DNA of 42,651 nt from an uncultured Peptococcaceae bacterium. GTDB taxonomy: Bacteria > Bacillota > Peptococcia > Peptococcales > Peptococcaceae. Shown piece by piece: positions 15,625 to 24,936 of the stretch (position 1 is its first letter; every line of letters starts with the position of its first letter). The notes beneath the pieces are model-generated. The model was not told the origin of the DNA and did not search any database. It worked only from the letters and a program-made list of their open reading frames with translations. The DNA lies in assembly GCA_910585405.1 (NCBI GenBank), contig CAJUDO010000025.1, positions 1 through 42,651 of the forward strand, given 5' to 3'. Both the position numbers and the translations under genes were made by a program.

Positions 15625-17550
15625 CTATCCCTTATATTTGCTGGCCAACACATAATTGACCTCCATCTCATAAAAACCAAAGCCCTCACCGGCCACCTTA
15701 TTCTCTATCTTAAACTGAATCAATTCAAACTTCTTCGCCTTGGTATTGGTCGCAATCACCATAGGGCTGTCGTCCGTTGTGAACGCAAGCCGGTTGAAAT
15801 CAATATCATTGAAATCCCAAATATCCATGGTACTGCTTTTCACCGAACGCAAACCGCCCTTCACCCTGTAAAAGACCTCCACACTGGAGCGCCTGTAAGG
15901 GGAGAGCATCAAGTGGAAATTGCGCAGCGTTTTCTTGCGATATAGTGTATCAAAACTGAAAATCGGCGTGTTCCAGTAGGCGTGAATGGGCGCTCCATCG
16001 TCATTGTAGGCCGGATGGGTTGCAGTATTCTCTGTATCCAGAGCAAACACCTTCACCTTTCCATCGCCATCGCCAAAATAAAGCCTGCCGTCATATTCCC
16101 ACCATACACGGGCGTCAATATTGGTCAGGTAATACCATTCATACTGGAACTCACTCTGCGGCGCATTCTTTTCATAGGTCTTGTTCCTGCTGTCTGCCAC
16201 ATACACATGATTGTTTACCGCTAAATAATAATAACCGTTGTATTCTATGGCCACAGCCTCAGACAAATCCGCCTCTTTTGTCAATTTCGGGTCTACATAC
16301 CAGCTTCTGTTCTGCGCATACCTTTCCGCCGTCATATACTGGGTCGTCACCGCGTAAACGCCTCGTCTTGACAGAAACATCGGCTCGATTCCCAAGCGAC
16401 AGAAACTATATTTGCTGATGGCACCCACACCAGCGACACTGCCGCTGATGGCAAACTGATAACCATTTGCACTATCATAACTGCCAGTCACCAAAAAGAT
16501 TGTCTGGTCCTGCTCGTTATCCTCCTTATGTACCGCCAGCGCATTGCCAACGTGGGAATACCCCACAATGGCGCTGGAATCCTGCCCCAGATACGCATAA
16601 TTGAATCCAGGGAAATAAGTCGGATCATTGATGTCTGACCAATAGTGAAAATTTTTCGCCATAGGATTTCCGCTGACAAACACTCTATCTGTCGCACCAT
16701 TGTAGCCAAACATCGTTGCGATACTGCATTTATTTATGAGATCATTGTCCTCAGTATCCGCAGCAAAGGTGATTTCCACATTATCCACGCCGGTAGAAGG
16801 CGTCGCACCCGGCGCTGTCTTAAAGGTGATCATCCCCTTTGTCCGGTTGACGGTGAAATCTGTCGTCTCAACCATGTTTACCCAGTCGCCATTGCTCTTC
16901 CTCTTTCTGGCCGTCACCGCATCACCTTTCAATTTCAAGTCCTCTGTCGATAAATGAAATTCCGTTTTGCTGGCATCCTCAGAAGTCACCAGATAACTAT
17001 ATGTCCGCTTCGGCGTTAAAATATTGACGTCCTCCAGCGTCTTTGCATTTGTCCCATCCGGTTTCATAGCAAGATAGCAGGTGGGCACCTTTGCCACATC
17101 AGATACCTTCTTCACCGCAAAGCTATTGTCAAACTCGCCGTATACAAGATAGGTTTTGCCATCTAAGAGATACAGCTTCTTGTCGTGCTGAAAGGCTGTC
17201 GAACGCTGATTGTTCATCCCTGTATAAATCTGCGTACCATTCGCTGCGAAAATGCCGTTGACCCGTTCCCATTCATAAAGATTCGTACCAGCATGGACCA
17301 GAAACTTCTCCACATCCTCCGTGGCCAAGCGGTAAATCCCGTTGATACGGCTGCCAAAATTCGCAACAGTCTGATAGCCCGTGCGCTTGACCGGTTTCCC
17401 TGCCAGGTCAGATATGATATTCTGCGCGTCAGGGCTTCTGGAGGTACTGACCTGCGTGGCATTGTTGGCGAAGTCGACGCCTTTGAAATTGCTCAGCCTC
17501 GACGTATGCAGCTCCGGGCTTTCCGGCGCTGAAAATTGTACCGCCACCAT
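15625..17550 (-). CDS. Tail nozzle-like virion protein
   Basis: 641 residues, mainly predicted beta strands with repeated blades such as KFLVHAGTNLYEW, KKLYLLDGKTYLVYG, DRVFVSGNP and GYYYLAVNNHVYVAD. A beta-propeller-like protein after the adaptor is typical of the nozzle (T7 gp12-like) of short-tailed phages. It starts at the ATG at 17550, overlapping the stop of the adaptor gene by one base (TAATG), with AGGG 8 bases upstream, so the two are coupled. Fold assignment is by pattern and gene order, not by strong motif. Confidence 0.75.
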   Translation of the reverse strand: MVAVQFSAPESPELHTSRLSNFKGVDFANNATQVSTSRSPDAQNIISDLAGKPVKRTGYQTVANFGSRINGIYRLATEDVEKFLVHAGTNLYEWERVNGIFAANGTQIYTGMNNQRSTAFQHDKKLYLLDGKTYLVYGEFDNSFAVKKVSDVAKVPTCYLAMKPDGTNAKTLEDVNILTPKRTYSYLVTSEDASKTEFHLSTEDLKLKGDAVTARKRKSNGDWVNMVETTDFTVNRTKGMITFKTAPGATPSTGVDNVEITFAADTEDNDLINKCSIATMFGYNGATDRVFVSGNPMAKNFHYWSDINDPTYFPGFNYAYLGQDSSAIVGYSHVGNALAVHKEDNEQDQTIFLVTGSYDSANGYQFAISGSVAGVGAISKYSFCRLGIEPMFLSRRGVYAVTTQYMTAERYAQNRSWYVDPKLTKEADLSEAVAIEYNGYYYLAVNNHVYVADSRNKTYEKNAPQSEFQYEWYYLTNIDARVWWEYDGRLYFGDGDGKVKVFALDTENTATHPAYNDDGAPIHAYWNTPIFSFDTLYRKKTLRNFHLMLSPYRRSSVEVFYRVKGGLRSVKSSTMDIWDFNDIDFNRLAFTTDDSPMVIATNTKAKKFELIQFKIENKVAGEGFGFYEMEVNYVLASKYKG

Positions 17551-18167
17551 TACCACCACCCTGTTGTATTCCTAAATTGTGCAGAAAATCCGTCATTCCG
17601 CTCACGTACCAACAACTCCCGCCCAATCTCAAACTCATTACGGTATGCGGTCGCCAGTCCCGGTTCCTCCTCTTTCCACAGCTGACTTGCCATGTAGAGC
17701 GGCACTAAGCTGGCAACATCCGGGTCAATCTGCATATCTTCATCGCCACTTGTTTCAGATGTCGCCTTCACCGGATAAGCGTAATAATAAATGCGATAGA
17801 TGCCAGCGGTCGAGCCGTCCAAAATCAAGTCTTTATCCCCAATCACAGTGCCATTGTAATACGCTCCTGTTCTGCCGCCCTTATCGGTCAGATAAATGCC
17901 TCCTGGTTTAATCATAAACAAATCATCCACCACACTGCTTAAATCCACTACAAGTGAATTTTCAAGCCCTGATGCAGATACCTCAAAGTATTTTGTGATA
18001 TACCGGTTTGTCGTACTTAATAATCGTACAGCCTCGTTATATGCGGCCGGCATAGCCGCAATATGCTCCCTGGTACTGTCATCCTCTACAACCTTATCCC
18101 CTTCAATCAAGTGCATTTTCTGCAGCACCGCCACCCGCAGCTCATCCCATGTTGTTTCCATTCCCAT
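17550..18167 (-). CDS. Head-tail adaptor protein
   Basis: 205 residues. Starts MGMETTWDELRVAVLQKMHLI, with helices in the first 70 residues, a strand region in the middle, and a closing helical part with PDVASLVPLYMASQLWKEE, a pattern usual in adaptors that bind under the portal (gp11/gp4-type). Position between capsid and nozzle-like gene supports this. GAGGTG precedes the ATG. Its end overlaps the next start by one base. Confidence 0.75.
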   Translation of the reverse strand: MGMETTWDELRVAVLQKMHLIEGDKVVEDDSTREHIAAMPAAYNEAVRLLSTTNRYITKYFEVSASGLENSLVVDLSSVVDDLFMIKPGGIYLTDKGGRTGAYYNGTVIGDKDLILDGSTAGIYRIYYYAYPVKATSETSGDEDMQIDPDVASLVPLYMASQLWKEEEPGLATAYRNEFEIGRELLVRERNDGFSAQFRNTTGWW

Positions 18168-18186
18168 GCCATCACCTCAATTATGT

Positions 18187-18211
18187 AAAAAAAGAGGGCC
18201 GAAGCCCCCTC
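18187..18211 (-). terminator. Internal terminator after the major capsid gene
   Basis: Minus-strand hairpin GAGGG...CCCTC with a TTCG loop, followed by seven T residues, 11 bases after the capsid stop. It would trim read-through into the tail genes and favour capsid expression. Confidence 0.75.
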
Positions 18212-18221
18212 ATGCTGCCTG

Positions 18222-19217
18222 TCAGGTTAATGCAGTTCCCCCTGTTACGCCGCCCATAATCATGCCCCTCCAGTTGTTGAAGCCGGCAGACCAGCGCGCA
18301 TACCCGTTATAAACAGCCGCATTGGTATCCATGTCCACAAATGCTTCTGTTTCCAGTTTTACACGGTCATACCATACAGCAGCACCATCCATCTCGTTAA
18401 ACTTGGAATCCATCAGAATAAAGGGCTTGTCCGTGCCGCTCACAGTCCAATAGGGATTGATAATCACATTCCAGCGACCAAACTGGAAGTTGAATCCGTT
18501 GTTTGCAGTCGCAGGGTCCTTATCCGCGCCGATTACTGAAAATACAGTCTTTTTCAGCGCTCCAATATTGGGAATGATAATGGTATCCGGGATAATGCCC
18601 AGGATCTCATCTTTATCCCCTGTAAAGTTCTGCATGCGTGTTTCCAGTTCAGACAAAGTATCTGCACTAAAGCTGCCGGCAAACAAGTTTGTTTGCGTCT
18701 TAGAAGCCTTGTAGTAATTCGGATGCGCTGTGGAGAACATCGGCTTGCCATCTGCGCACAACGTGCTGAAATTCTGACCGCCAAATTTAATCGAGTTACC
18801 GGTTGCGCCGCCAATTAAAGCCCCGGCAAAAGCTTCTCTTTTTCTGCCATAATCCTGCACAAACTTACTGGCCCGCAGGCGCATCAAATCAAGCTTTGCA
18901 TCGTCAACCATTTCTCTGGAAATCGCAAAACTGGATTTCCATGTCATATGCTCAAAGGTCTTGCTGAATACCTCTGTCATATCAGTTTTGGGATGCGCTC
19001 CGTTTTCACCAACCGGTGCAAACCCATCCATTGCAGACAGTGCTGTCATTTTTTCCGCAAAGTTTTTCGATGTTCTCACGCTGAAAATTTTGTCGTAGGT
19101 GCTGGACAGCTCAAACGCTTCCAAGCTCTGTTCCAATACCATGCTAATTGGTGCTGCGGATTTCCCGAAAATACTATCGGCAAACCCTGCAGTCTGTGTT
19201 AAAGTTAAACCTGCCAT
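18222..19217 (-). CDS. Major capsid protein (Mu gpT-like, HK97 fold)
   Basis: 331 residues. Features of the Mu gpT-like capsid group: N-terminal FADSIFGKSAAPISMVLEQS, the middle KREAFAGALIGGATGN, and the conserved CADGKPMFSTAHPN, then a strand-rich C-terminus ending TGGTALT. It assembles the icosahedral shell around the scaffold. Neighbours fit: scaffold and decoration protein upstream, adaptor downstream, and a terminator right after the stop, as often found for this highly expressed gene. Confidence 0.9.
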   Translation of the reverse strand: MAGLTLTQTAGFADSIFGKSAAPISMVLEQSLEAFELSSTYDKIFSVRTSKNFAEKMTALSAMDGFAPVGENGAHPKTDMTEVFSKTFEHMTWKSSFAISREMVDDAKLDLMRLRASKFVQDYGRKREAFAGALIGGATGNSIKFGGQNFSTLCADGKPMFSTAHPNYYKASKTQTNLFAGSFSADTLSELETRMQNFTGDKDEILGIIPDTIIIPNIGALKKTVFSVIGADKDPATANNGFNFQFGRWNVIINPYWTVSGTDKPFILMDSKFNEMDGAAVWYDRVKLETEAFVDMDTNAAVYNGYARWSAGFNNWRGMIMGGVTGGTALT

Positions 19218-19250
19218 TCGTTATTTCACCTCTCAATAGTTTTAGAAAAA

Positions 19251-19676
19251 TCAACTACCCTGTACAACAGTAGTGTTTACATTGTCAAAATATCCCCGTA
19301 CCAGGTCACCAATTGCAGTTCCCAGCACTTCCGTAATGGTAAACACACCGTTTGTAGTGGTTGCAGTAACGGTCAAACCATCCGTGCCCACCGTTACCTT
19401 GCTGCCCGCCTTTAAGCTTGTTCCTGCAGCCTGCAGCGGTACCTCTAAAATCTGCTGCGGATGTACCATCGTTACACAAACCATGTCACCCGCTGCTGCG
19501 TCCTCCAGCTTACTCTGACAAATAAACGCCGGTTTATTTGCACCGCTGCATTTCGTCACCGTCCCTGCAGAACTGACAGATAACGCCTCGCCTGGTACAT
19601 AGCTTTCCGCAGCGGTTGCCGCTGCCAGTAAAAACGGCTCAACTGTTTTTGTCAGGTTGATATGTTCCATAAACAT
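19251..19676 (-). CDS. Capsid decoration/stabilisation protein (DUF2190-like)
   Basis: 141 residues, small beta-rich protein with no charged patches: KTVEPFLLAAATAAESYVPG, SSAGTVTKCSG and KAGSKVTVGTDG. Size, composition and position between scaffold and capsid genes fit the head cement or decoration family. GAGAGG lies upstream at somewhat long spacing; an ATG two codons in is an alternative start. Confidence 0.75.
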   Translation of the reverse strand: MFMEHINLTKTVEPFLLAAATAAESYVPGEALSVSSAGTVTKCSGANKPAFICQSKLEDAAAGDMVCVTMVHPQQILEVPLQAAGTSLKAGSKVTVGTDGLTVTATTTNGVFTITEVLGTAIGDLVRGYFDNVNTTVVQGS

Positions 19677-19692
19677 CTGTTTCTCATCCTCT

Positions 19693-20628
19693 CTATCTCA
19701 ATGATTTCTGAAATTTTGCATAATTCTTTCTGATGTCTGCATCCGTCGCCTTTGGGTTCATTTCCCGATACATCGCCATCAGGTCTGCTGGTACTTGCAC
19801 ATCATCTCCAGCGCCGTTGTTTCCAGTTGGTTTGAGATGCTGCTTGCCGGTAGCCTGATTGATGACCTGCTGTTTCGCAGCTGCCTGTCGTTTCTGCGTC
19901 AGCTCGCTTCTGTTCGCCAGATAATAAGCGTCATCCAGGCTGTAGCCTTTCTTCCACATCTGCTCGATTTCCGCAAAATGCGGATTATTGATAATATCCT
20001 CAAAACCCTTTACAGAAGAATCAAACTGCTGGATATTCTGTAAAGCAGCCTGAAACTGCTGTGTCTGCTGCAACTGCGCCTGCTGTGCTTGAAATACCTG
20101 TTGCTGCTGAATGATTGCTGCCGCCTGCTGTACACGAGGGTCTGCATTGACCGCCTGCTGTACCACATTTTGGTCAATGCCTGCCTGCTGCAGCTGCTCC
20201 TGCGTGTACTGCCTCACATACTCCTGATAATCCTGTTCCGACTGGATAGGCTTATTGGTGTATGGGTTTACCTGCCCAGCGTAAATCTGAGCGTATACGG
20301 CATCACGTTCCCGTTGTACCCGCTGTGCTTCCTCCTGCCGGCGTCTCTGTGCTGCCTGTTGTGCGTTGTACTGATTTTTCCACGGCTGCTGTTCCTGCTG
20401 GTTCTGCTCGTCTCCACCGTCTGCCGAATCATCGTCACCTCCGAGCGAATCATCGGAATCATTATTTACGGCGTCGTCTTCACCTTCCGGATCATCTTCT
20501 GCCGGGTTGTTGTAAAGCTGTTCAAACTGCTCATAACCGCCCAAAGATTGCTCTTCTGCTCCGGTTTCTGCTCCTGTATCGTTTACATTGCCTTCTGCGA
20601 ACATCTGCAAATTTAATTTTATACTCAT
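19693..20628 (-). CDS. Scaffolding protein
   Basis: 311 residues. Acidic N-terminus (GGDDDSADGGDEQ and similar), a long Gln-rich helical middle (about 90-200), and a C-terminal segment KNYAKFQKSLR that probably contacts capsid subunits. This acidic, helical, low-complexity profile directly upstream of the capsid gene is typical of scaffolds. Preceded by GGAGG and by two copies of a 24-base repeat (20640-20695). Confidence 0.85.
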   Translation of the reverse strand: MSIKLNLQMFAEGNVNDTGAETGAEEQSLGGYEQFEQLYNNPAEDDPEGEDDAVNNDSDDSLGGDDDSADGGDEQNQQEQQPWKNQYNAQQAAQRRRQEEAQRVQRERDAVYAQIYAGQVNPYTNKPIQSEQDYQEYVRQYTQEQLQQAGIDQNVVQQAVNADPRVQQAAAIIQQQQVFQAQQAQLQQTQQFQAALQNIQQFDSSVKGFEDIINNPHFAEIEQMWKKGYSLDDAYYLANRSELTQKRQAAAKQQVINQATGKQHLKPTGNNGAGDDVQVPADLMAMYREMNPKATDADIRKNYAKFQKSLR

Positions 20629-20703
20629 TTTTTACCTCCGGATTTTCCCGCTGTTCCTGCGATTGATTTTGGATTTTTCCGCTATTTCCTGCGATTTTGG
20701 GCA

Positions 20704-20734
20704 TAATAAAAGGACTACCTGAAAAGATAGTCCT
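20704..20734 (-). terminator. Internal terminator after the small basic protein gene
   Basis: Minus-strand AGGACTA (20728-20734) pairs with TAGTCCT (20711-20717), followed by TTTTATT. It begins at the stop codon of the 48-residue gene and precedes the scaffold. Confidence 0.7.
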
Positions 20735-20880
20735 CATTTTTTGCCGCCTTTTTTACCGGTTCTCAAATCGTTGCCTTTTGCTACCTTGCTGCCCTTGCTG
20801 TGATTCACCGGGAATACAGCGTCAACCTTCTGCGGACCAGCATTGCCGATTTTTCCGGCGTACCCTTTGCAATTTGCCAT
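20734..20880 (-). CDS. Small basic head-region protein
   Basis: 48 residues, strongly basic, opening MANCKGYAGKIGNAGPQKVD and ending TGKKGGKK. Excellent ribosome site (GGAGG, spacing 9). It is set apart by a terminator on its downstream side and a 24-base repeat upstream, so its dosage may be controlled separately. I do not recognise the family; a DNA- or head-associated role is a guess from charge and position. Confidence 0.75.
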   Translation of the reverse strand: MANCKGYAGKIGNAGPQKVDAVFPVNHSKGSKVAKGNDLRTGKKGGKK

Positions 20881-20932
20881 ACTCTTTCACCTCCTGCACT
20901 ATTATTTGAGATTTTCCCGCGTTCTCCTGCGA

Positions 20933-21256
20933 CTATTCTTCATAGATAATATCAAGACCATATGCAACTGCGGCATCATGTTCAATCTTGCATCCTCTAG
21001 CATTTTCCCAGCCTTTGCAAAAATACGCTGCATGACACAAACTCATATTTTCCAGGCTTTTTGCCAAGAAGCAAAGGGGAATTTGTACAACTCCGCGTTC
21101 CGTCATGGCTTCATGACTATACCATTCGTCAGAAAAAAGTGTATTTACAACTTCATATCCTTTTGCTTCAAGAACCTTGATTGCTCGTTCTCTTGTCACG
21201 ATAATTTCTTCGTCACTTTTTCCGCCCATTGGCTGAGATAACATTGCTTTTTTCAT
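20933..21256 (-). CDS. DUF4406 (nucleoside deoxyribosyltransferase-like) protein
   Basis: 107 residues with the family pattern at both ends: KKAMLSQPMGGKSDEEI at the N-terminus and YFCKGWENARGCKIEHDAA then YGLDII at the C-terminus. DUF4406 proteins share the fold of nucleoside 2-deoxyribosyltransferases, but their substrate in phages is not established. Starts in a one-base overlap (TAATG) with the gene at 21256-21474. Confidence 0.8.
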   Translation of the reverse strand: MKKAMLSQPMGGKSDEEIIVTRERAIKVLEAKGYEVVNTLFSDEWYSHEAMTERGVVQIPLCFLAKSLENMSLCHAAYFCKGWENARGCKIEHDAAVAYGLDIIYEE

Positions 21257-21474
21257 TATAGATTCCCTCCTGAAAACGTAACTTTATACGGCTCCCGTAC
21301 GTCACTTGGCCACATATTATTTTTTAAGTTATTAAAGTTAATTTCGTTGGTCTTTTCCCGTCTGTCACGCAGACTAAAATCAGTAACGCTTCCATCTTTA
21401 TCGACTGTAATTGTGATTGTTTTGTCGATAATTTCATCGGACTTTAGCAGTCCTATCACATCATTTAGTTTCAT
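21256..21474 (-). CDS. Hypothetical protein
   Basis: 72 residues, opening MKLNDVIGLLKSDEIIDKTI, mixed strands and charged residues. No family recognised. It lies between portal and the DUF4406 gene and overlaps the latter by one base, so it belongs to the late operon. Confidence 0.65.
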   Translation of the reverse strand: MKLNDVIGLLKSDEIIDKTITITVDKDGSVTDFSLRDRREKTNEINFNNLKNNMWPSDVREPYKVTFSGGNL

Positions 21475-21491
21475 TGTGCATCACCCTTTCT

Positions 21492-23489
21492 CTACATCAC
21501 AACGGGCTGTTCCTGCTGTACCATTCCTGGCTGCTGCATCTGTTGCTGTGCCATAACCTGTTGCTGCTGCATCATCATTTCCTGCTGTTTCTTCTGCTGC
21601 TGTAAATTCTGCAGCACGGTACCAGCGATTGGATAGTGCATCTCCTTCATCATGGTCCAGTATAGGATTAACACATTGATATCCTGCGGATTGCCAAAGG
21701 TCCCACTCTCAAAATTATTGCGCGTCTCCTGCCAGAGTGCTTCCCTGTTCTGGCTCAGATTGCCTGTGTTATCTGTGCTGAACATAAACCTGTCATTCCA
21801 GTACCATTCCCCGGCCCCGTCCTGCTCTAAGAAGTCATACTTGTTAAACAGGCTGTACACATCATTCCCCAGCTTATCTACTGCCCTGAACTCCCTTGGC
21901 TCGTCAGCGTAAGCGAGTATAAACTTGAACATTACCTCGTACAAATCTGCATAAGCTGCCCGCTTCATTGTCTTTTTGCTCTCAAATCTCCCTGCCGCCT
22001 GCGCAGCGCTGAACTCTTTTGCTTTTCCAGAAGTTGCAGTACTGTCAATACGGCCTTGGAAAGATTCCGTAATGCCGATTGTCTCCCGTGCGAATCTGTA
22101 ATGCCGCTCTGCCATCTCCATATCACCGGAAAAGTCAGCCTGCAGGTTATACACCCGGATGCCTTCTGCTTCTGCCGGCGTGTCATATTTGACCAGCTTC
22201 ATCTCCTCATCGGTGTCGTCGACTTTGAGCTTACGGGGCATCACCGTCAAAGAGCCGCCTTTCAGCGTCTTTTCTGCTGCTTTTGTGAGATATTTGTTGA
22301 TTTCATTCTGCTGGTCCTTGATAAAATCAATGTCGCTGTTTCCAAGGAATTTGCCATCAACAGACACGTTTTTCCGCAGAATCAACGGGAAAATATCCGG
22401 TTTATAATAGGGTATCTTCGTCTTAACCATCTTTGGCTTCATGCGCTTTTGCAGGATTGGGAATCCTGTCATCTGCTCCAGCACCGGCTGGCCGAATTGG
22501 TCCGTCTGCATATCGAGCACAGGACTTCCGTCGCTGTCCAATTCAGGCTCCTGCAGCGGCTCCCCGTATTCGTCCAGCTCCACTGTCAGGGCGGGTATCC
22601 GCTTATATTCCTGGCCATTCTCATCGTAAAGCACAATGTCCTCGTCAAGCTCATAGTAATCCTCCTGCTTATCCTGTAAGCCTTTATACCCGCAATATGG
22701 GCACTCGTCAGAGTTTCCGGAAACAATCACCTCGCATTTGGGACAATACTTTTGCACTCTCGCCTGATAGTCTTCCAAATCCTCCACAATTGTGTCATTG
22801 ACCCAGGAAAAGAGACCGACGCCGCCCTCCTTGTTGCGGTAGTAGACAATCACCTGCGTGACCATGTTATCCGAATGGGTCTTGCCTTCCCCTCTGATTT
22901 CCGGAAATTCTTCGCCCTCGTCTTCTACATCCACACCATAGCGGCGCCTGATATACTCTTTTGTCTGGGATAGCTCCACGAACACCCAATCGGACTGCTC
23001 CAAACTCTCCACGCCGCGCTGCGGAATCACCTTGCGCGGATGTACCAGCTGCAGTGACAATTCGCCAAGTGTTGTGTGGGTATGGGCGGCACTGTCCCAT
23101 TCTACAAGGAAAAAATCGCCGCCCTGTATGGGCGTGGTGCGTTCGTCTGTGTCGTTCAGCCGTTCTGAGGGCAGACGATCCATTTCGTTCCGCAGCATGT
23201 CCTCAATCTTTTTGGCCAATTCCTCGTCGGATTTGCGGTATGGCGTGACCTTTGGCGTGGGAAAGGCGCTCTCCACCTGACTTTCTATCATCTCAAAAAT
23301 GACATTGCGGATATTGCTCGCTTTCTTCACCGCCTTTGCGCCATCCGGAGAATAGATGTCCTTGCTGCCCTGGTAGTACCGGTCGCGCTTATTCATTTCC
23401 TCCAGCTCAAGCTGATACTCATTTTTTGCTTCTGTGAACCTGTCCTGCCATTTGGCCAGCTTTTGCTTGCTGTTTCCTTTATTTTTCAT
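21492..23489 (-). CDS. Portal protein with zinc-ribbon insertion
   Basis: 665 residues, the size of a podovirus portal. Starts KQKLAKWQDRFTEAKNEY with SNIRNVIFEMIESQVESAFP, typical of portal N-terminal cores. At about residues 247-268 it carries two CxxC knuckles (CPKC ... CPYCGYKG), a zinc-ribbon insert not usual in portals. The C-terminal 50 residues are Gln/Met-rich. The ring of twelve sits at one capsid vertex and threads DNA. Start at 23489 follows GGGGGTG; a longer frame to 23516 would overlap the terminase and lacks a site. Confidence 0.9.
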   Translation of the reverse strand: MKNKGNSKQKLAKWQDRFTEAKNEYQLELEEMNKRDRYYQGSKDIYSPDGAKAVKKASNIRNVIFEMIESQVESAFPTPKVTPYRKSDEELAKKIEDMLRNEMDRLPSERLNDTDERTTPIQGGDFFLVEWDSAAHTHTTLGELSLQLVHPRKVIPQRGVESLEQSDWVFVELSQTKEYIRRRYGVDVEDEGEEFPEIRGEGKTHSDNMVTQVIVYYRNKEGGVGLFSWVNDTIVEDLEDYQARVQKYCPKCEVIVSGNSDECPYCGYKGLQDKQEDYYELDEDIVLYDENGQEYKRIPALTVELDEYGEPLQEPELDSDGSPVLDMQTDQFGQPVLEQMTGFPILQKRMKPKMVKTKIPYYKPDIFPLILRKNVSVDGKFLGNSDIDFIKDQQNEINKYLTKAAEKTLKGGSLTVMPRKLKVDDTDEEMKLVKYDTPAEAEGIRVYNLQADFSGDMEMAERHYRFARETIGITESFQGRIDSTATSGKAKEFSAAQAAGRFESKKTMKRAAYADLYEVMFKFILAYADEPREFRAVDKLGNDVYSLFNKYDFLEQDGAGEWYWNDRFMFSTDNTGNLSQNREALWQETRNNFESGTFGNPQDINVLILYWTMMKEMHYPIAGTVLQNLQQQKKQQEMMMQQQQVMAQQQMQQPGMVQQEQPVVM

Positions 23490-23499
23490 GTTACACCCC

Positions 23500-24936
23500 C
23501 TATGATGGATTGCCATATTTTTGCATCAGGTAGCGCCGGCCTTCTTCGTCGGCGTTGTAGTAGTCCTCCCACATATCCTGCGTCCAGTCTGCCTTTGTCG
23601 CTGTCTTTGCTGTATCCGCTTTGACGGTCCAGTACACACAGAAGCCCCGCAGCGCATCAGGCCCATGGGTAATCTCATGCGGTTCTGTCGCCGCATCGTT
23701 GACCTTCTTCTCATCATACTGCAGCTCCGGCAGGCAACGGATGAGGTTGATGCAGGTGCTGAATATCTGCAACTTCGGTTTGAGCTGGCCGAACTCATTT
23801 TTCTGCACCTTCAGCCACTCATGCACCGCTGCCCAGCCATCCAGCCGATCATTGCTTGTTTTTGTCAACGCTAGGCCATGCTCAAGAAAGATATCCGCAA
23901 CACTCTTGCCTGTCTCCTGCCGTCTGTTCCACAAGTCAGGGGGGGCAAGTGTCAGGTAGACTTCTTCGTCTTCCGGCGTCATCTCCAAAATCCGCGCCGC
24001 AGCGTCTGAAATGATGTGCCCGGCGCCGTCCTTGCCCTTGCCGTTGTCCCGTCCTTCGTATAACTCCCGATAAACATAGGCGTTGCCCACTGTATCCACC
24101 GCAATCCAGTAGCAGGCCAGCATATCCATGCCGTAGTCTAACGTGCGATAGATGCGCCAGTCTTTGGGAATGGGAAAGGGCTTGATCACATGGTCGCTCT
24201 CTGAGAATTCCGGAAAGAATATCAAGCCATCGATGCCCCAGTCACCCAGCCCTGCCACCTTGTATCGCTCCGGATTTTCTTTTTTCATACGCTCAAACTT
24301 CCGCAGGTCCGCTTCATCCAGCCACTCATTGCAGGTATAGTTGGTTGTCATGGCCAGGATGTCCGCATCGGGTTCGCAGTCAAAGAAGCGCTTTTTAATC
24401 CAGTGGGTACGGCTCCAGGGGTTGAAGGTCAGCGTAATCTGTTTGTACAGGCCCGTTTCCGGCGGAATGGCGCCGCGAATGGATTCGTCCAGCATGTCAA
24501 AGTCTTTTTCATTGGCCACCTGATAGGCTTCCTCAATCCAGGCCCAGCACAGATAGCCCTTTTCCACTGTGATAGAGGTCAGCTTTAACGTGTCATCCAG
24601 CCCCCGGAAATAGATTTTCTGGCCGGTGGGTTTGTAGGTCATTTCCAAGGGGGATTGAGTACACTTCCACTTTTTCGCAACCCCGAGACGGTGGATGGCC
24701 CATTTCAGTTCTGTGTAGCAGCTGTCCTTCAAGGTGCTGTACACCTGCCGGACCACAAGGGTATTTGCATCCGGATACTCCATCATCTTCGCGATGATAG
24801 AGAGCGCCGTCGTCTTGCTCTTTTTGCTGGCACGGCTGCCCTTGCACACCCGATACCGGCCTTTATAATTCCAATAGGTGCCGTATCCCTTGCCGACGAC
24901 CTGCCGCAAATCCAGCTTCTTTCTTCTAGTCCTCAA
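23500..24936 (-). CDS. terL: Terminase large subunit
   Basis: 478 residues. ATPase-nuclease that pumps DNA into heads. Walker A appears as GSRASKKSKTTA near residue 35, Walker B as YLCWAWIEEA near 130, and the nuclease domain opens with RTLDYGMD near 265; this is the PBSX-like Terminase_3/6 group. I prefer the TTG at 24936, since GGAGG stands 8 bases upstream; the ATG at 24951 (five residues longer) has no ribosome site but could be used through coupling, because the small-subunit gene ends at 24926. Confidence 0.93.
   Translation of the reverse strand: MRTRRKKLDLRQVVGKGYGTYWNYKGRYRVCKGSRASKKSKTTALSIIAKMMEYPDANTLVVRQVYSTLKDSCYTELKWAIHRLGVAKKWKCTQSPLEMTYKPTGQKIYFRGLDDTLKLTSITVEKGYLCWAWIEEAYQVANEKDFDMLDESIRGAIPPETGLYKQITLTFNPWSRTHWIKKRFFDCEPDADILAMTTNYTCNEWLDEADLRKFERMKKENPERYKVAGLGDWGIDGLIFFPEFSESDHVIKPFPIPKDWRIYRTLDYGMDMLACYWIAVDTVGNAYVYRELYEGRDNGKGKDGAGHIISDAAARILEMTPEDEEVYLTLAPPDLWNRRQETGKSVADIFLEHGLALTKTSNDRLDGWAAVHEWLKVQKNEFGQLKPKLQIFSTCINLIRCLPELQYDEKKVNDAATEPHEITHGPDALRGFCVYWTVKADTAKTATKADWTQDMWEDYYNADEEGRRYLMQKYGNPS

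Larger units (their letters stand above)
20640..20933 (-). repeat. Three-copy intergenic repeat (20640-20663, 20671-20695, 20910-20933)
   Basis: Minus-strand consensus RTCGCAGGA, 3-5 variable bases, then GCGGGAAAATC. Two tandem copies lie directly before the scaffold ribosome site; the third lies before the 48-residue gene and starts at the stop of the gene at 20933-21256. Function unknown: leader RNA element or protein site. Confidence 0.7.
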
